The notes beneath the pieces were generated by a model. It had not been told where the DNA came from and made no database searches. It saw only the letters and a list, made by a program, of their open reading frames with translations. DNA of 6,446 bases from an uncultured Chitinophagaceae bacterium (GTDB taxonomy: Bacteria; Bacteroidota; Bacteroidia; Chitinophagales; Chitinophagaceae), in contig CAIMKO010000320.1 of assembly GCA_903841915.1 (NCBI GenBank), positions 1-6,446 on the forward strand, written 5' to 3'. Of the stretch, positions 1 through 5,620 are shown piece by piece; position 1 is the stretch's first letter; every line of letters begins with the position of its first letter. A program made the translations under genes and the position numbers.

Positions 1-49
1 ACAACATAAAAATAAAATTGCATAGCCTTTTCTTACAAAATAATTCAAT

Positions 50-80
50 AAAAAAACCCGCTTTTCAGCGGGTCTTTCTT
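50..80 (-). terminator. Rho-independent terminator of pckA
   Basis: A perfect 7-bp stem (56-62 with 67-73, ACCCGCT/AGCGGGT) closes a four-base loop. Read on the minus strand it is followed by a run of U from the seven A at 50-56. It lies about 65 bases past the pckA stop codon at 140, where a terminator for that gene is expected. The plus-strand side ends in CTTTCTT, so weak termination of transcripts arriving from the left is also possible. Confidence 0.9.
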
Positions 81-139
81 GTCAGAGCAATCGAAGAGAC
101 CATATTCCGAAACTTAACAATCGGAATTCATTGAATGAT

Positions 140-1744
140 TTATATTTTAGGTGCAGCTGCTAATATTTCTTCGCTTACACCCGCAGCATATTTTTCAAAG
201 TTTTTAATGAACAGTTCTGCCAATTGTTTGGCTGCTGTATCATAGGCTGATCTGTCGGCCCATGTATAGCGGGGATGCAGCATATTCATCGGAACATGAT
301 TACACCTTTTCGGCATCATCATCCCAAACACAGGATGCATTTCGAATTCGGCATTATCCAGATCCCCGTTCAATACAGCAGTGATCATATTTCTGGTGTA
401 TTGCAATTTTATTCTGCTGCCAATGCCGTAAGGTCCACCGCTCCATCCTGTATTGATCATCCATACATTCACTTTATTTTCTTTCATCTTTTCGCCGAGC
501 ATCTTGGCATAAAAGCCCGGATGCAGTGGAAGGAACGGGGCTCCAAAACATGCACTGAATGTGGCTTTTGGCTCGGTCACTCCTGCTTCCGTTCCGGCAA
601 CCCTGGCTGTATACCCGCTGATGAATTGATACATGGCTTGTCCCGCATTCAGTTTACTGATAGGTGGCAATACACCATACGCATCGCAGGTAAGAAAGAA
701 TATATTCTCCGGTAATCCGCCGATACTTGGATCTAATGCATTGCTGATAAAATCCAAAGGATAGCTTACCCTGGTATTTTCAGTGATCGACTTATTACTG
801 AAATCTATTTGATTGCTTCCTTCAAAGAACTGAATATTCTCAACCAATGCACCTTCACGGATAGCATTGAATATTTCAGGTTCTTTCTCTTTGCTCAGGT
901 CGATCGTTTTTGCATAACAACCTCCTTCAAAATTAAAAATAGAGTCTGCGGTCCAACCGTGTTCATCATCCCCTATCAACTTTCTGTTTACATCTGCACT
1001 CAATGTTGTTTTACCGGTTCCGCTTAATCCAAAGAAAACAGCCACATCTCCATCCTTACCCATATTGGCACTGCAATGCATGCTCAATACATTTTTTTCT
1101 TTGGGCAAGATATAATTGAGGATGGTGAATATTCCTTTCTTCATTTCACCGGTATAACCCGTACCGCCGATCAAAATGGTTTTATGTGTGAAAGAAACAA
1201 TTGCAAAATTATGCTGACGTGTTCCATCCATTTTCGGATCTGCCTTAAAGCCCGGTGCCTGAATGATGGTCCATTCGGGCTCAAAATCTTCCAGCGCTTC
1301 CTCTTGCGGGCGAAGAAACATATTATGACAAAATAAATTACTCCATGGATGCTCATTGATCACACGGATCTTTATACGGAGATCTTCATCAGCACATGCG
1401 TAAGCATCTCTTATCCAGACCTCATTCTTAGTGCCTAGATACTGACATAACTTTTCCCTGAGTAGATGAAAATATTTTTCATCGATAGGAATATTGAAAT
1501 TGTTCCAGTGTACGGTGTTTTCTGTGACGGCATCTTTTACAATGAATTTATCCAGGGGGCTTCGTCCGGTAAATTCGCCTGTATTGATACAAAGTGCCCC
1601 GGTATCATTCAAGACACCCTGGGCTCTATTTACTGTTTGTTCAATTAATTCTTCAGGAGAAAGCTGATAATGGATATTGGTTGATGAGGACAGGCCAAAC
1701 TGTGATAGTTCGTCCGGTGAGATCATCAGGACTGGCATTTGCAT
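140..1744 (-). CDS. pckA: Phosphoenolpyruvate carboxykinase (ATP)
   Basis: Cytoplasmic enzyme converting oxaloacetate plus ATP to phosphoenolpyruvate, ADP and CO2, the entry step of gluconeogenesis; in some bacteria it runs in reverse to fix CO2. At 534 residues it has the usual length of the ATP-dependent family. Visible motifs in order are: substrate-binding TGRSP at 59-63 (Arg61); GYTGEMKKG at 196-204, with the metal/substrate lysines 202-203; MHCSANMG at 222-229 (His223); the kinase-1a P-loop GLSGTGKTT at 239-247; the kinase-2 Mg-binding IGDDEHGW at 257-264 (Asp259, Asp260); NTRVSYP at 323-329 (Arg325); and GYTARVAGTE at 377-386. All catalytic residues appear intact. The residue roles are transferred from the E. 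coli enzyme from memory. The start is uncertain by a few codons, because Met1, Met3 and Met7 are all possible and none has a clear Shine-Dalgarno sequence. It is transcribed alone and ends at its own terminator. Confidence 0.98.
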   Translation of the reverse strand: MQMPVLMISPDELSQFGLSSSTNIHYQLSPEELIEQTVNRAQGVLNDTGALCINTGEFTGRSPLDKFIVKDAVTENTVHWNNFNIPIDEKYFHLLREKLCQYLGTKNEVWIRDAYACADEDLRIKIRVINEHPWSNLFCHNMFLRPQEEALEDFEPEWTIIQAPGFKADPKMDGTRQHNFAIVSFTHKTILIGGTGYTGEMKKGIFTILNYILPKEKNVLSMHCSANMGKDGDVAVFFGLSGTGKTTLSADVNRKLIGDDEHGWTADSIFNFEGGCYAKTIDLSKEKEPEIFNAIREGALVENIQFFEGSNQIDFSNKSITENTRVSYPLDFISNALDPSIGGLPENIFFLTCDAYGVLPPISKLNAGQAMYQFISGYTARVAGTEAGVTEPKATFSACFGAPFLPLHPGFYAKMLGEKMKENKVNVWMINTGWSGGPYGIGSRIKLQYTRNMITAVLNGDLDNAEFEMHPVFGMMMPKRCNHVPMNMLHPRYTWADRSAYDTAAKQLAELFIKNFEKYAAGVSEEILAAAPKI

Positions 1745-1767
1745 AAGCTAACAATCATTAGTTAGGG

Positions 1768-1775
1768 CGAAAATA
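1768..1775 (-). promoter_or_regulatory. Possible -7 promoter box of pckA
   Basis: On the minus strand this reads TATTTTCG, one mismatch from the Bacteroidota -7 consensus TAnnTTTG, and sits about 23 bases before the annotated pckA start. A TTTG is present upstream, but its spacing of about 15 bases is shorter than the usual 19 or so. This is a weak candidate only. Confidence 0.3.
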
Positions 1776-1803
1776 GGATTAAACCATTTTCAAAAAAACC
1801 TTC

Positions 1804-1818
1804 GTGTACATGGTACAC
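1804..1818. promoter_or_regulatory. Perfect palindrome, candidate operator upstream of pckA
   Basis: GTGTAC-ATG-GTACAC is a perfect inverted repeat of two 6-base arms around a 3-base spacer. It lies 60 bases upstream of the pckA start and just upstream of the candidate promoter box, a suitable place for a dimeric regulator to bind. The regulator is not identifiable from this window, and no regulatory gene lies nearby. Confidence 0.45.
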
Positions 1819-1828
1819 TTTAGATACA

Positions 1829-1857
1829 ATTCAATAAAACTCGGATTTATTCAATAA
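1829..1857. repeat. Tandem ATTCAATAA repeat, 20-base period
   Basis: The 9-mer ATTCAATAA occurs at 1829-1837 and again at 1849-1857, exactly 20 bases apart, or about two helical turns. It sits immediately upstream of the GTGTAC palindrome as seen from pckA. Tandem same-face sites can bind a regulator, but the sequence is AT-rich and could recur by chance; a third copy lies at 43-51 beside the terminator. Confidence 0.3.
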
Positions 1858-1920
1858 TATCTATCATTCGAATTTTAATATGGATAGAGTTTAGACATTG
1901 AAAACTTTCACAGAAGGCTT

Positions 1921-1935
1921 TCCAATTCTATTGGA
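1921..1935. promoter_or_regulatory. Second perfect 6-3-6 palindrome
   Basis: TCCAAT-TCT-ATTGGA is a perfect inverted repeat with the same 6-3-6 geometry as the one at 1804-1818, though with different arm sequences. It sits near the middle of the divergent intergenic region, so it could serve either gene. It contains no promoter box. Function is unknown. Confidence 0.3.
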
Positions 1936-2099
1936 TATGTTAAATTCTGATTAAAGGTCCCTGCTTATGCTTTGATTATTCCTTTTTGAATGAACTATCG
2001 AATTTTTTTGCAGCGAAACGTTGAAAAAAAGCATCCTCTATAGTACAGATACTAACAATATTTTAAGTGTTGAAAAATATACAACTTAAGAAATAAAAC

Positions 2100-2107
2100 T
2101 AGGTTTG
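2100..2107 (+). promoter_or_regulatory. Bacteroidota -7 promoter box of the beta-barrel gene
   Basis: TAGGTTTG is an exact match to the Bacteroidota -7 consensus TAnnTTTG and ends 29 bases before the ATG at 2137, which predicts a leader of about 25 bases. No TTG -33 element is found at the ideal 19-base spacing; the nearest TTG is about 27 bases upstream. The identical octamer precedes the minus-strand gene at 3331-3822. Confidence 0.6.
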
Positions 2108-2136
2108 CATACACACAAATAAACCGACATTAACTG

Positions 2137-2769
2137 ATGAAAAAGATCTTCATAATATGCCTATTCGTATTGGCCATAAGCATGTATGGCATTGCTCAAA
2201 AGCAATACATACCTCCTACCTATTCAAGTAATGATAGAGCTGCTGACAACAAAAATTTTAATAAGGACCATGTTTTTGTTGGAGGAAGTCTGGCATTGGG
2301 TTTTGGCAGTTACAGCTTTAATGTAGGTGCTACTCCGGAGATAGGTTATAGTTTCAATGATTGGTTTGATGCAGGTCTTGCCGTAAATCTAAATTATCAA
2401 TCTATTCGCGCAGACCCTTATTATAACGGAAATATCGGGCAAAAGAGCTTCAACTATGGCGGTGGCCCTTTTCTAAGGGTTTTTCCTATGAGACAATTTT
2501 TCATCCAGGGGCAATTTGAGCATAACTGGGCAGATTATAGTTATTCAAACATGAATGGGGGTGGATCGATTCCTTCATTCCACATTCAATCAAATAGTTT
2601 TTTGACAGGTATCGGCTTTACACAAAGGATCGTTGGACAAGGAAGTTTTTATACCCTGATCATGATGGACCTGATGACGGATCAATATTCACCTTATCGC
2701 GATTATAATAATATCGCTATCCCGATCATCCGTGCCGGTTTTACATTTTATCTGCACTCGAAAAAATAG
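2137..2769 (+). CDS. Small outer-membrane beta-barrel protein
   Basis: A 210-residue exported protein. Residues 1-21 form a Sec signal peptide (MKK, a hydrophobic core, ending G-I-A-Q). The mature part has no hydrophobic helix but shows alternating polar/apolar stretches rich in Gly, Tyr, Phe and Asn. About eight beta strands can be read, near residues 45-57, 60-72, 75-87, 103-117, 119-132, 150-164, 168-182 and 195-206. The last strand ends in aromatic residues (GFTFYL) followed by a four-residue tail. This size and strand count fit the small eight-stranded barrels (OmpX/OmpA-barrel type) common in Bacteroidota, whose function is usually unknown; I recognise no specific family member. It is transcribed from its own promoter, and its last 29 bases overlap the end of the convergent LOG gene. 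Confidence 0.8.
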   Translation: MKKIFIICLFVLAISMYGIAQKQYIPPTYSSNDRAADNKNFNKDHVFVGGSLALGFGSYSFNVGATPEIGYSFNDWFDAGLAVNLNYQSIRADPYYNGNIGQKSFNYGGGPFLRVFPMRQFFIQGQFEHNWADYSYSNMNGGGSIPSFHIQSNSFLTGIGFTQRIVGQGSFYTLIMMDLMTDQYSPYRDYNNIAIPIIRAGFTFYLHSKK

Positions 2770-3286
2770 TATGCGGGCTATCATGGATCGCAATTCTTAA
2801 TGACCAATCTTCATGCAAAAAACCTTCTTGTTGCATATTCTTGAGATGTGCGATCAATGGATCATAAAATCCTGCTGAATTGAGGATGATTATTTTTTTC
2901 TCGTGAATTTTAAGGGTATTCCAGGTGATCAGTTCAAATAGTTCATCCAATGTGCCATTTCCGCCGGGAAGAATGATGGCCGCATCGCATAACTCATACA
3001 TCATCTTTTTTCTTACATGCATATCGCTCACCACTTTTAATTCAGTAATGCCCTTGTGCTGCTGTTCCCAGCTTAATAATACTTCCGGGATCACCCCGAT
3101 CACTTTTCCGAAATGATCCATTGCAGCATTGGCCACAGCCCCCATTAATCCAACCCTACCGCCTCCATATACTAAAGTGATGCCTTGTTCTGCCAATAGT
3201 TTTCCTAATATTTCTGCATGCTCCGTAAACAAAGGATTGGTACCACTTTTACTTCCGCAAAACACTGCAATACTTTTATAGTTCAT
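2741..3286 (-). CDS. LOG family protein, putative nucleotide 5'-monophosphate phosphoribohydrolase
   Basis: A cytoplasmic enzyme of the LOG ("Lonely guy") family, formerly annotated as lysine decarboxylase-like. Characterised members split cytokinin riboside 5'-monophosphates, or related nucleotides such as AMP, into free base plus ribose 5-phosphate. With the ATG at 3286 it has 181 residues, the normal family length. Motifs in that numbering: CGSKSG at 10-15, YGGGRVGLMG at 40-49, MHVRKKMM at 89-96 (predicted catalytic Arg92) and the signature PGGNGTLDE at 107-115 (catalytic Glu115). A longer frame would start at a TTG at 3310; the ATG is preferred because conserved sequence (the IAVFCGS strand) begins just after it. 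It lies 44 bases downstream of the 3331-3822 gene on the same strand, so co-transcription is likely. Its 3' end overlaps the convergent barrel gene by 29 bases. The true substrate is not shown by sequence. Confidence 0.93.
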   Translation of the reverse strand: MNYKSIAVFCGSKSGTNPLFTEHAEILGKLLAEQGITLVYGGGRVGLMGAVANAAMDHFGKVIGVIPEVLLSWEQQHKGITELKVVSDMHVRKKMMYELCDAAIILPGGNGTLDELFELITWNTLKIHEKKIIILNSAGFYDPLIAHLKNMQQEGFLHEDWSLRIAIHDSPHTIFSSADKM

Positions 3287-3330
3287 AAATTTTCTACTGA
3301 TGAAAAACAAATATCCAGAAGTAAAGTCAA

Positions 3331-3822
3331 TTAATGATCAGAAAACAATGACTTAAGGAAAGAATAATTACCTGAACTGATAAAAAAGTTGATCAAAACA
3401 AAATTATTGTGAAAAACTAAGTAAGGGGAATTATCTGCAAACAAAAACATCCAATCGGATTTATCATTCGTATAAATATGCAATAATTCATTGCAAGGCG
3501 GAAACTTGAATATATTACTTCCAACCCTGTTGCTAGTTTGTCCGTTTATTAGATCCAGGTCTTCTTTTTTATTGTGCTCGATCTTTGTAATGGCAAGGGG
3601 CATATGACTTTCCCGACCTGAGGCCTTATCTTTTAGAAAGAAGAACATCGTATCCTTATTAACGGAAACACTTCCGCTTTGTTTTAATGAATCATTCTTC
3701 CCGTAAATATATCCATCTGTAAATTGAAAGACCACTGATCTGCTCTGCTGTGCATGTAACTTAGTAAACATGCTGATAGCTATGAGAGAGAAAATAAACC
3801 TCGCAGATAGACTGAAATGCAT
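3331..3822 (-). CDS. Exported protein of unknown function
   Basis: A 163-residue protein that I do not recognise. Residues 1-24 look like a Sec signal peptide (positive n-region, core FIFSLIAISMF, A-X-A-like end LHA before QQ), giving a mature protein of about 139 residues in the periplasm or outside the cell. There is no lipobox cysteine. The mature part starts with beta-like sequence (VVFQFTDGYIYG), has a charged middle (residues 80-92), a single Cys110, and an aromatic-rich C-terminal part (WMFLF, YLVFHNNFVLINFF) that is not convincing as a membrane anchor. A perfect -7 box lies 37 bases upstream of the ATG. The LOG gene follows after 44 bases, so the two may share a transcript, though no functional link is evident. 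Confidence 0.8.
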   Translation of the reverse strand: MHFSLSARFIFSLIAISMFTKLHAQQSRSVVFQFTDGYIYGKNDSLKQSGSVSVNKDTMFFFLKDKASGRESHMPLAITKIEHNKKEDLDLINGQTSNRVGSNIFKFPPCNELLHIYTNDKSDWMFLFADNSPYLVFHNNFVLINFFISSGNYSFLKSLFSDH

Positions 3823-3858
3823 AAATCAAAGTTGTGGTTAACTATTAGCGTATATTAT

Positions 3859-3866
3859 CAAACCTA
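3859..3866 (-). promoter_or_regulatory. Bacteroidota -7 promoter box for the exported-protein/LOG pair
   Basis: On the minus strand this reads TAGGTTTG, an exact match to TAnnTTTG, and ends 36 bases before the start codon at 3822. A partial -33 element (TTTA, 3885-3888) lies 18 bases upstream of it, close to the expected spacing. It probably drives both the exported protein and the LOG gene. Confidence 0.6.
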
Positions 3867-3887
3867 CAAAATTATTTAAGAAAATAA

Positions 3888-3914
3888 AGCAGTTATTCTG
3901 TATTTTGTACTGCT
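3888..3914. promoter_or_regulatory. Inverted repeat between divergent promoters
   Basis: AGCAGT (3888-3893) and ACTGCT (3909-3914) are perfect 6-base inverted arms separated by 15 bases. They flank the region just upstream of both the symporter and the exported-protein promoter, so a regulator bound here could affect both. Short arms and a long spacer make a chance match plausible. Confidence 0.25.
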
Positions 3915-3921
3915 ATATTCG
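3914..3921 (+). promoter_or_regulatory. Possible -7 promoter box of the symporter gene
   Basis: TATATTCG is one mismatch from TAnnTTTG and ends 22 bases before the ATG at 3944, a spacing typical of Bacteroidota genes with short leaders. No good -33 TTG sits at the expected distance, so this is a weak call. Confidence 0.3.
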
Positions 3922-3943
3922 TTACGCTTTATTCTAACAATTT

Positions 3944-5398
3944 ATGTCGCCAGTACTTTTATTTTCATTCGTCGTTATTTATTTTATGATATTGCTTACC
4001 GTGGCCTGGTGGACAGGAAGGCACAGTAATAACGAGTCTTTTTTTATAGGCAACCGCAATAGTAATTGGGTGCTGGTTGCATTTGGTATGCTGGGTACCT
4101 CCTTAAGCGGGGTAACATTTGTAAGTGTACCGGGTGCAGTAGCACGTGAAGCATTTGCTTATTTTCAGGTGACCATTGGGTATATTGTTGGTTATATCAC
4201 CATCGCCTATGTTTTATTGCCATTGTATTATAAATTGAACCTTACTTCCATTTATAATTATCTGCAAAACCGTTTGGGATTTACTTCTTATAAAACAGGT
4301 GCTTCCATTTTTATTTTATCAAGGATACTCGGCGCTACTGCAAGATTATATTTAGTGGTGAATATTTTACAGGATGCTATTCTCAAGAATTTTAATATCC
4401 CGTTTTGGGCAACCACATTGATCATCTTACTGATGATCCTTTTATATACCTATGAAGGCGGTGTAAAAACAATTGTTTGGACCGATACTTTGCAAACGAC
4501 CTGTATGCTGACGGGTCTGATCATATGTGTGTTCTATATCATGAACAATATGCACCTAAGTTTTGCAGACAGTTGGGAAGCCATGCGTAATCAAGGCTAT
4601 TCTAAGATCTTCTTTACGGATCCAAACAGTAAACTGTTTTTTGTAAAACAAATACTGGCCGGTGCATTCATCACCGTAACAATGACGGGCATGGACCAGG
4701 AAATGATGCAGAAAAATATCTCGGTAAAAACATTAAAAGACTCACAGAAGAATGTATTGTCATTAGGTTTCATTCTGGCATTTGCCATCTTGATATTTTT
4801 ATTCCTGGGAGGTTTACTGTATTTATATGCTGCCCAGGAACATGTTACAGAGATAGGCGATAAATTATTCCCTGCCATTGCATTACACCATATGCCACCC
4901 ATCGTCTCCGTTATTTTTATCATTGCCTTGATCTCGGCATTATTCCCCAGTGCCGATGGAGCCATCACTGCACTTACATCAACATTCTGTATCGACATAC
5001 TCGGTATTCAAAGAAATAATAAATTAACGGATGACAAAAGGAAAAAAATAAGACACAGCGTGCATCTCAGCTTTGCCTTCGTCTTTTTATTTTTTGTGAT
5101 GGTCTATAAATGGATCGATAGCCCCAGCATGATCGGCATCATCTTAAAAATAGCTTCCTATACTTACGGACCATTACTGGGTTTATTTACATTTGGTATC
5201 CTGTTAAAAAGAAAAGTGAACGACAAATTCGTGCCGTTGGTTTGTTTACTTGCCCCTGCTTTATGTTATGTTTTAGATACAAATCAAAAATTGATATTCG
5301 GCAATTTCGAAATAGGATTGGAACTGTTGATTATCAACGGCCTATTTACTTTTCTTGGACTGCTGTTCATTTCAAAGTCAGAACACGCAACAGAATAA
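3944..5398 (+). CDS. Sodium:solute symporter (SSS family)
   Basis: An inner-membrane secondary transporter using the sodium gradient to import a small solute. The 484 residues contain about 13 hydrophobic segments, near 3-23, 43-64, 73-97, 117-140, 154-169, 183-200, 233-250, 272-297, 318-348, 372-388, 395-422, 429-445 and 457-476, as expected for SSS proteins. Family marks include SLSGVTFVSVPG at 53-64, the EGGVKTIVWTDTLQ block at 171-184, GMDQEMMQKN at 249-258 and FPSADGAITALTS at 334-346. The last corresponds to the helix that in vSGLT carries sodium-site serines. From a remembered alignment, Ser336 matches one of them and Pro335 replaces the other; this is inference. The substrate (sugar, amino acid, organic acid or other) cannot be assigned. 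The gene is monocistronic or starts a unit, divergent from 3331-3822. The start is set by the first membrane helix beginning at once. Confidence 0.92.
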   Translation: MSPVLLFSFVVIYFMILLTVAWWTGRHSNNESFFIGNRNSNWVLVAFGMLGTSLSGVTFVSVPGAVAREAFAYFQVTIGYIVGYITIAYVLLPLYYKLNLTSIYNYLQNRLGFTSYKTGASIFILSRILGATARLYLVVNILQDAILKNFNIPFWATTLIILLMILLYTYEGGVKTIVWTDTLQTTCMLTGLIICVFYIMNNMHLSFADSWEAMRNQGYSKIFFTDPNSKLFFVKQILAGAFITVTMTGMDQEMMQKNISVKTLKDSQKNVLSLGFILAFAILIFLFLGGLLYLYAAQEHVTEIGDKLFPAIALHHMPPIVSVIFIIALISALFPSADGAITALTSTFCIDILGIQRNNKLTDDKRKKIRHSVHLSFAFVFLFFVMVYKWIDSPSMIGIILKIASYTYGPLLGLFTFGILLKRKVNDKFVPLVCLLAPALCYVLDTNQKLIFGNFEIGLELLIINGLFTFLGLLFISKSEHATE

Positions 5399-5620
5399 TG
5401 GTTGTTGAGATATAGCCGGCATAAGCGTTTCTCAATGGAGTCCTTCTAACGTGGTATCAGTAGATGCCTTCAACTCTTGTAGCTTATAGCCTTGAGAAAG
5501 AGACTGCTCGTATGCTTAATAAAAATTACAACTTGATTTCCGGTATAATTAATATCACTAAATTTAGTTTGTGAGAGTGATTTAAATGCTATTAGAGATT
5601 TACGACTTAAATCATTTTAC
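5399..5620. other. Intergenic region with inverted repeats
   Basis: A 222-base gap with no complete gene. Its first half (about 5400-5515) is visibly less AT-rich than ordinary spacers in this window and holds TTGAGA/TCTCAA arms (5405-5410, 5430-5435) and an 8-base inverted pair (5428-5435 with 5492-5499). The second half is AT-rich, with a perfect 10-base palindrome CTAAATTTAG (5558-5567), nested in ATCACT/AGTGAT arms (5554-5559, 5576-5581), and a TGATTTAA/TTAAATCA pair (5578-5585, 5607-5614) just before the next start codon. No U-tract follows any hairpin, so I see no intrinsic terminator for the symporter. Confidence 0.4.

Larger units (their letters stand above)
1745..2136. other. Intergenic region between pckA and the barrel gene
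   Basis: This 392-base AT-rich region separates two divergent genes, so it must hold the control signals of both. It contains a weak pckA promoter-like box (1768-1775), two perfect 6-3-6 palindromes (1804-1818 and 1921-1935), a 9-mer repeated at a 20-base step (1829-1837 and 1849-1857), a long A/T-flanked imperfect hairpin (2003-2030) and a strong -7 box for the downstream gene (2100-2107). I see no coding sequence, tRNA or recognisable riboswitch in it. Confidence 0.6.

Noticed and set aside
1171..1356. Minus-strand open frame within pckA
   Set aside because: Alternative frame inside pckA, with no initiation signals or recognisable product.
275..1648. Several plus-strand open frames (275-715, 809-1027, 1076-1336, 1466-1648) opposite pckA
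   Set aside because: They lie wholly antisense to a fully conserved pckA and have no family motifs; they are by-products of its codon use.
2003..2030. T7-G-CAGCG-AAA-CGTTG-A7 hairpin as a terminator
   Set aside because: The stem is real (12 pairs with one bulged G and a G-T pair), but T and A runs form the stem base, so no U-tract follows on either strand. It is more likely chance or DNA structure.
2699..2717. GCGAT/ATCGC hairpin near the end of the barrel gene as LOG terminator
   Set aside because: The stem is only five base pairs and no U-tract follows on the minus strand.
2925..3116. Plus-strand open frame opposite the LOG gene
   Set aside because: Antisense to the conserved LOG motifs; no independent support.
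4597..4998. Minus-strand 133-codon open frame inside the symporter gene
   Set aside because: Antisense to conserved membrane segments; no motifs or start signals.
5405..5435. TTGAGA...TCTCAA hairpin as the symporter terminator
   Set aside because: The loop is 19 bases, the stem only 6, and no T-run follows.
5533..5549. Sigma-70-like TTGATT and TATAAT elements upstream of 5621
   Set aside because: Only five bases separate them instead of about 17, and Bacteroidota promoters do not follow this consensus.
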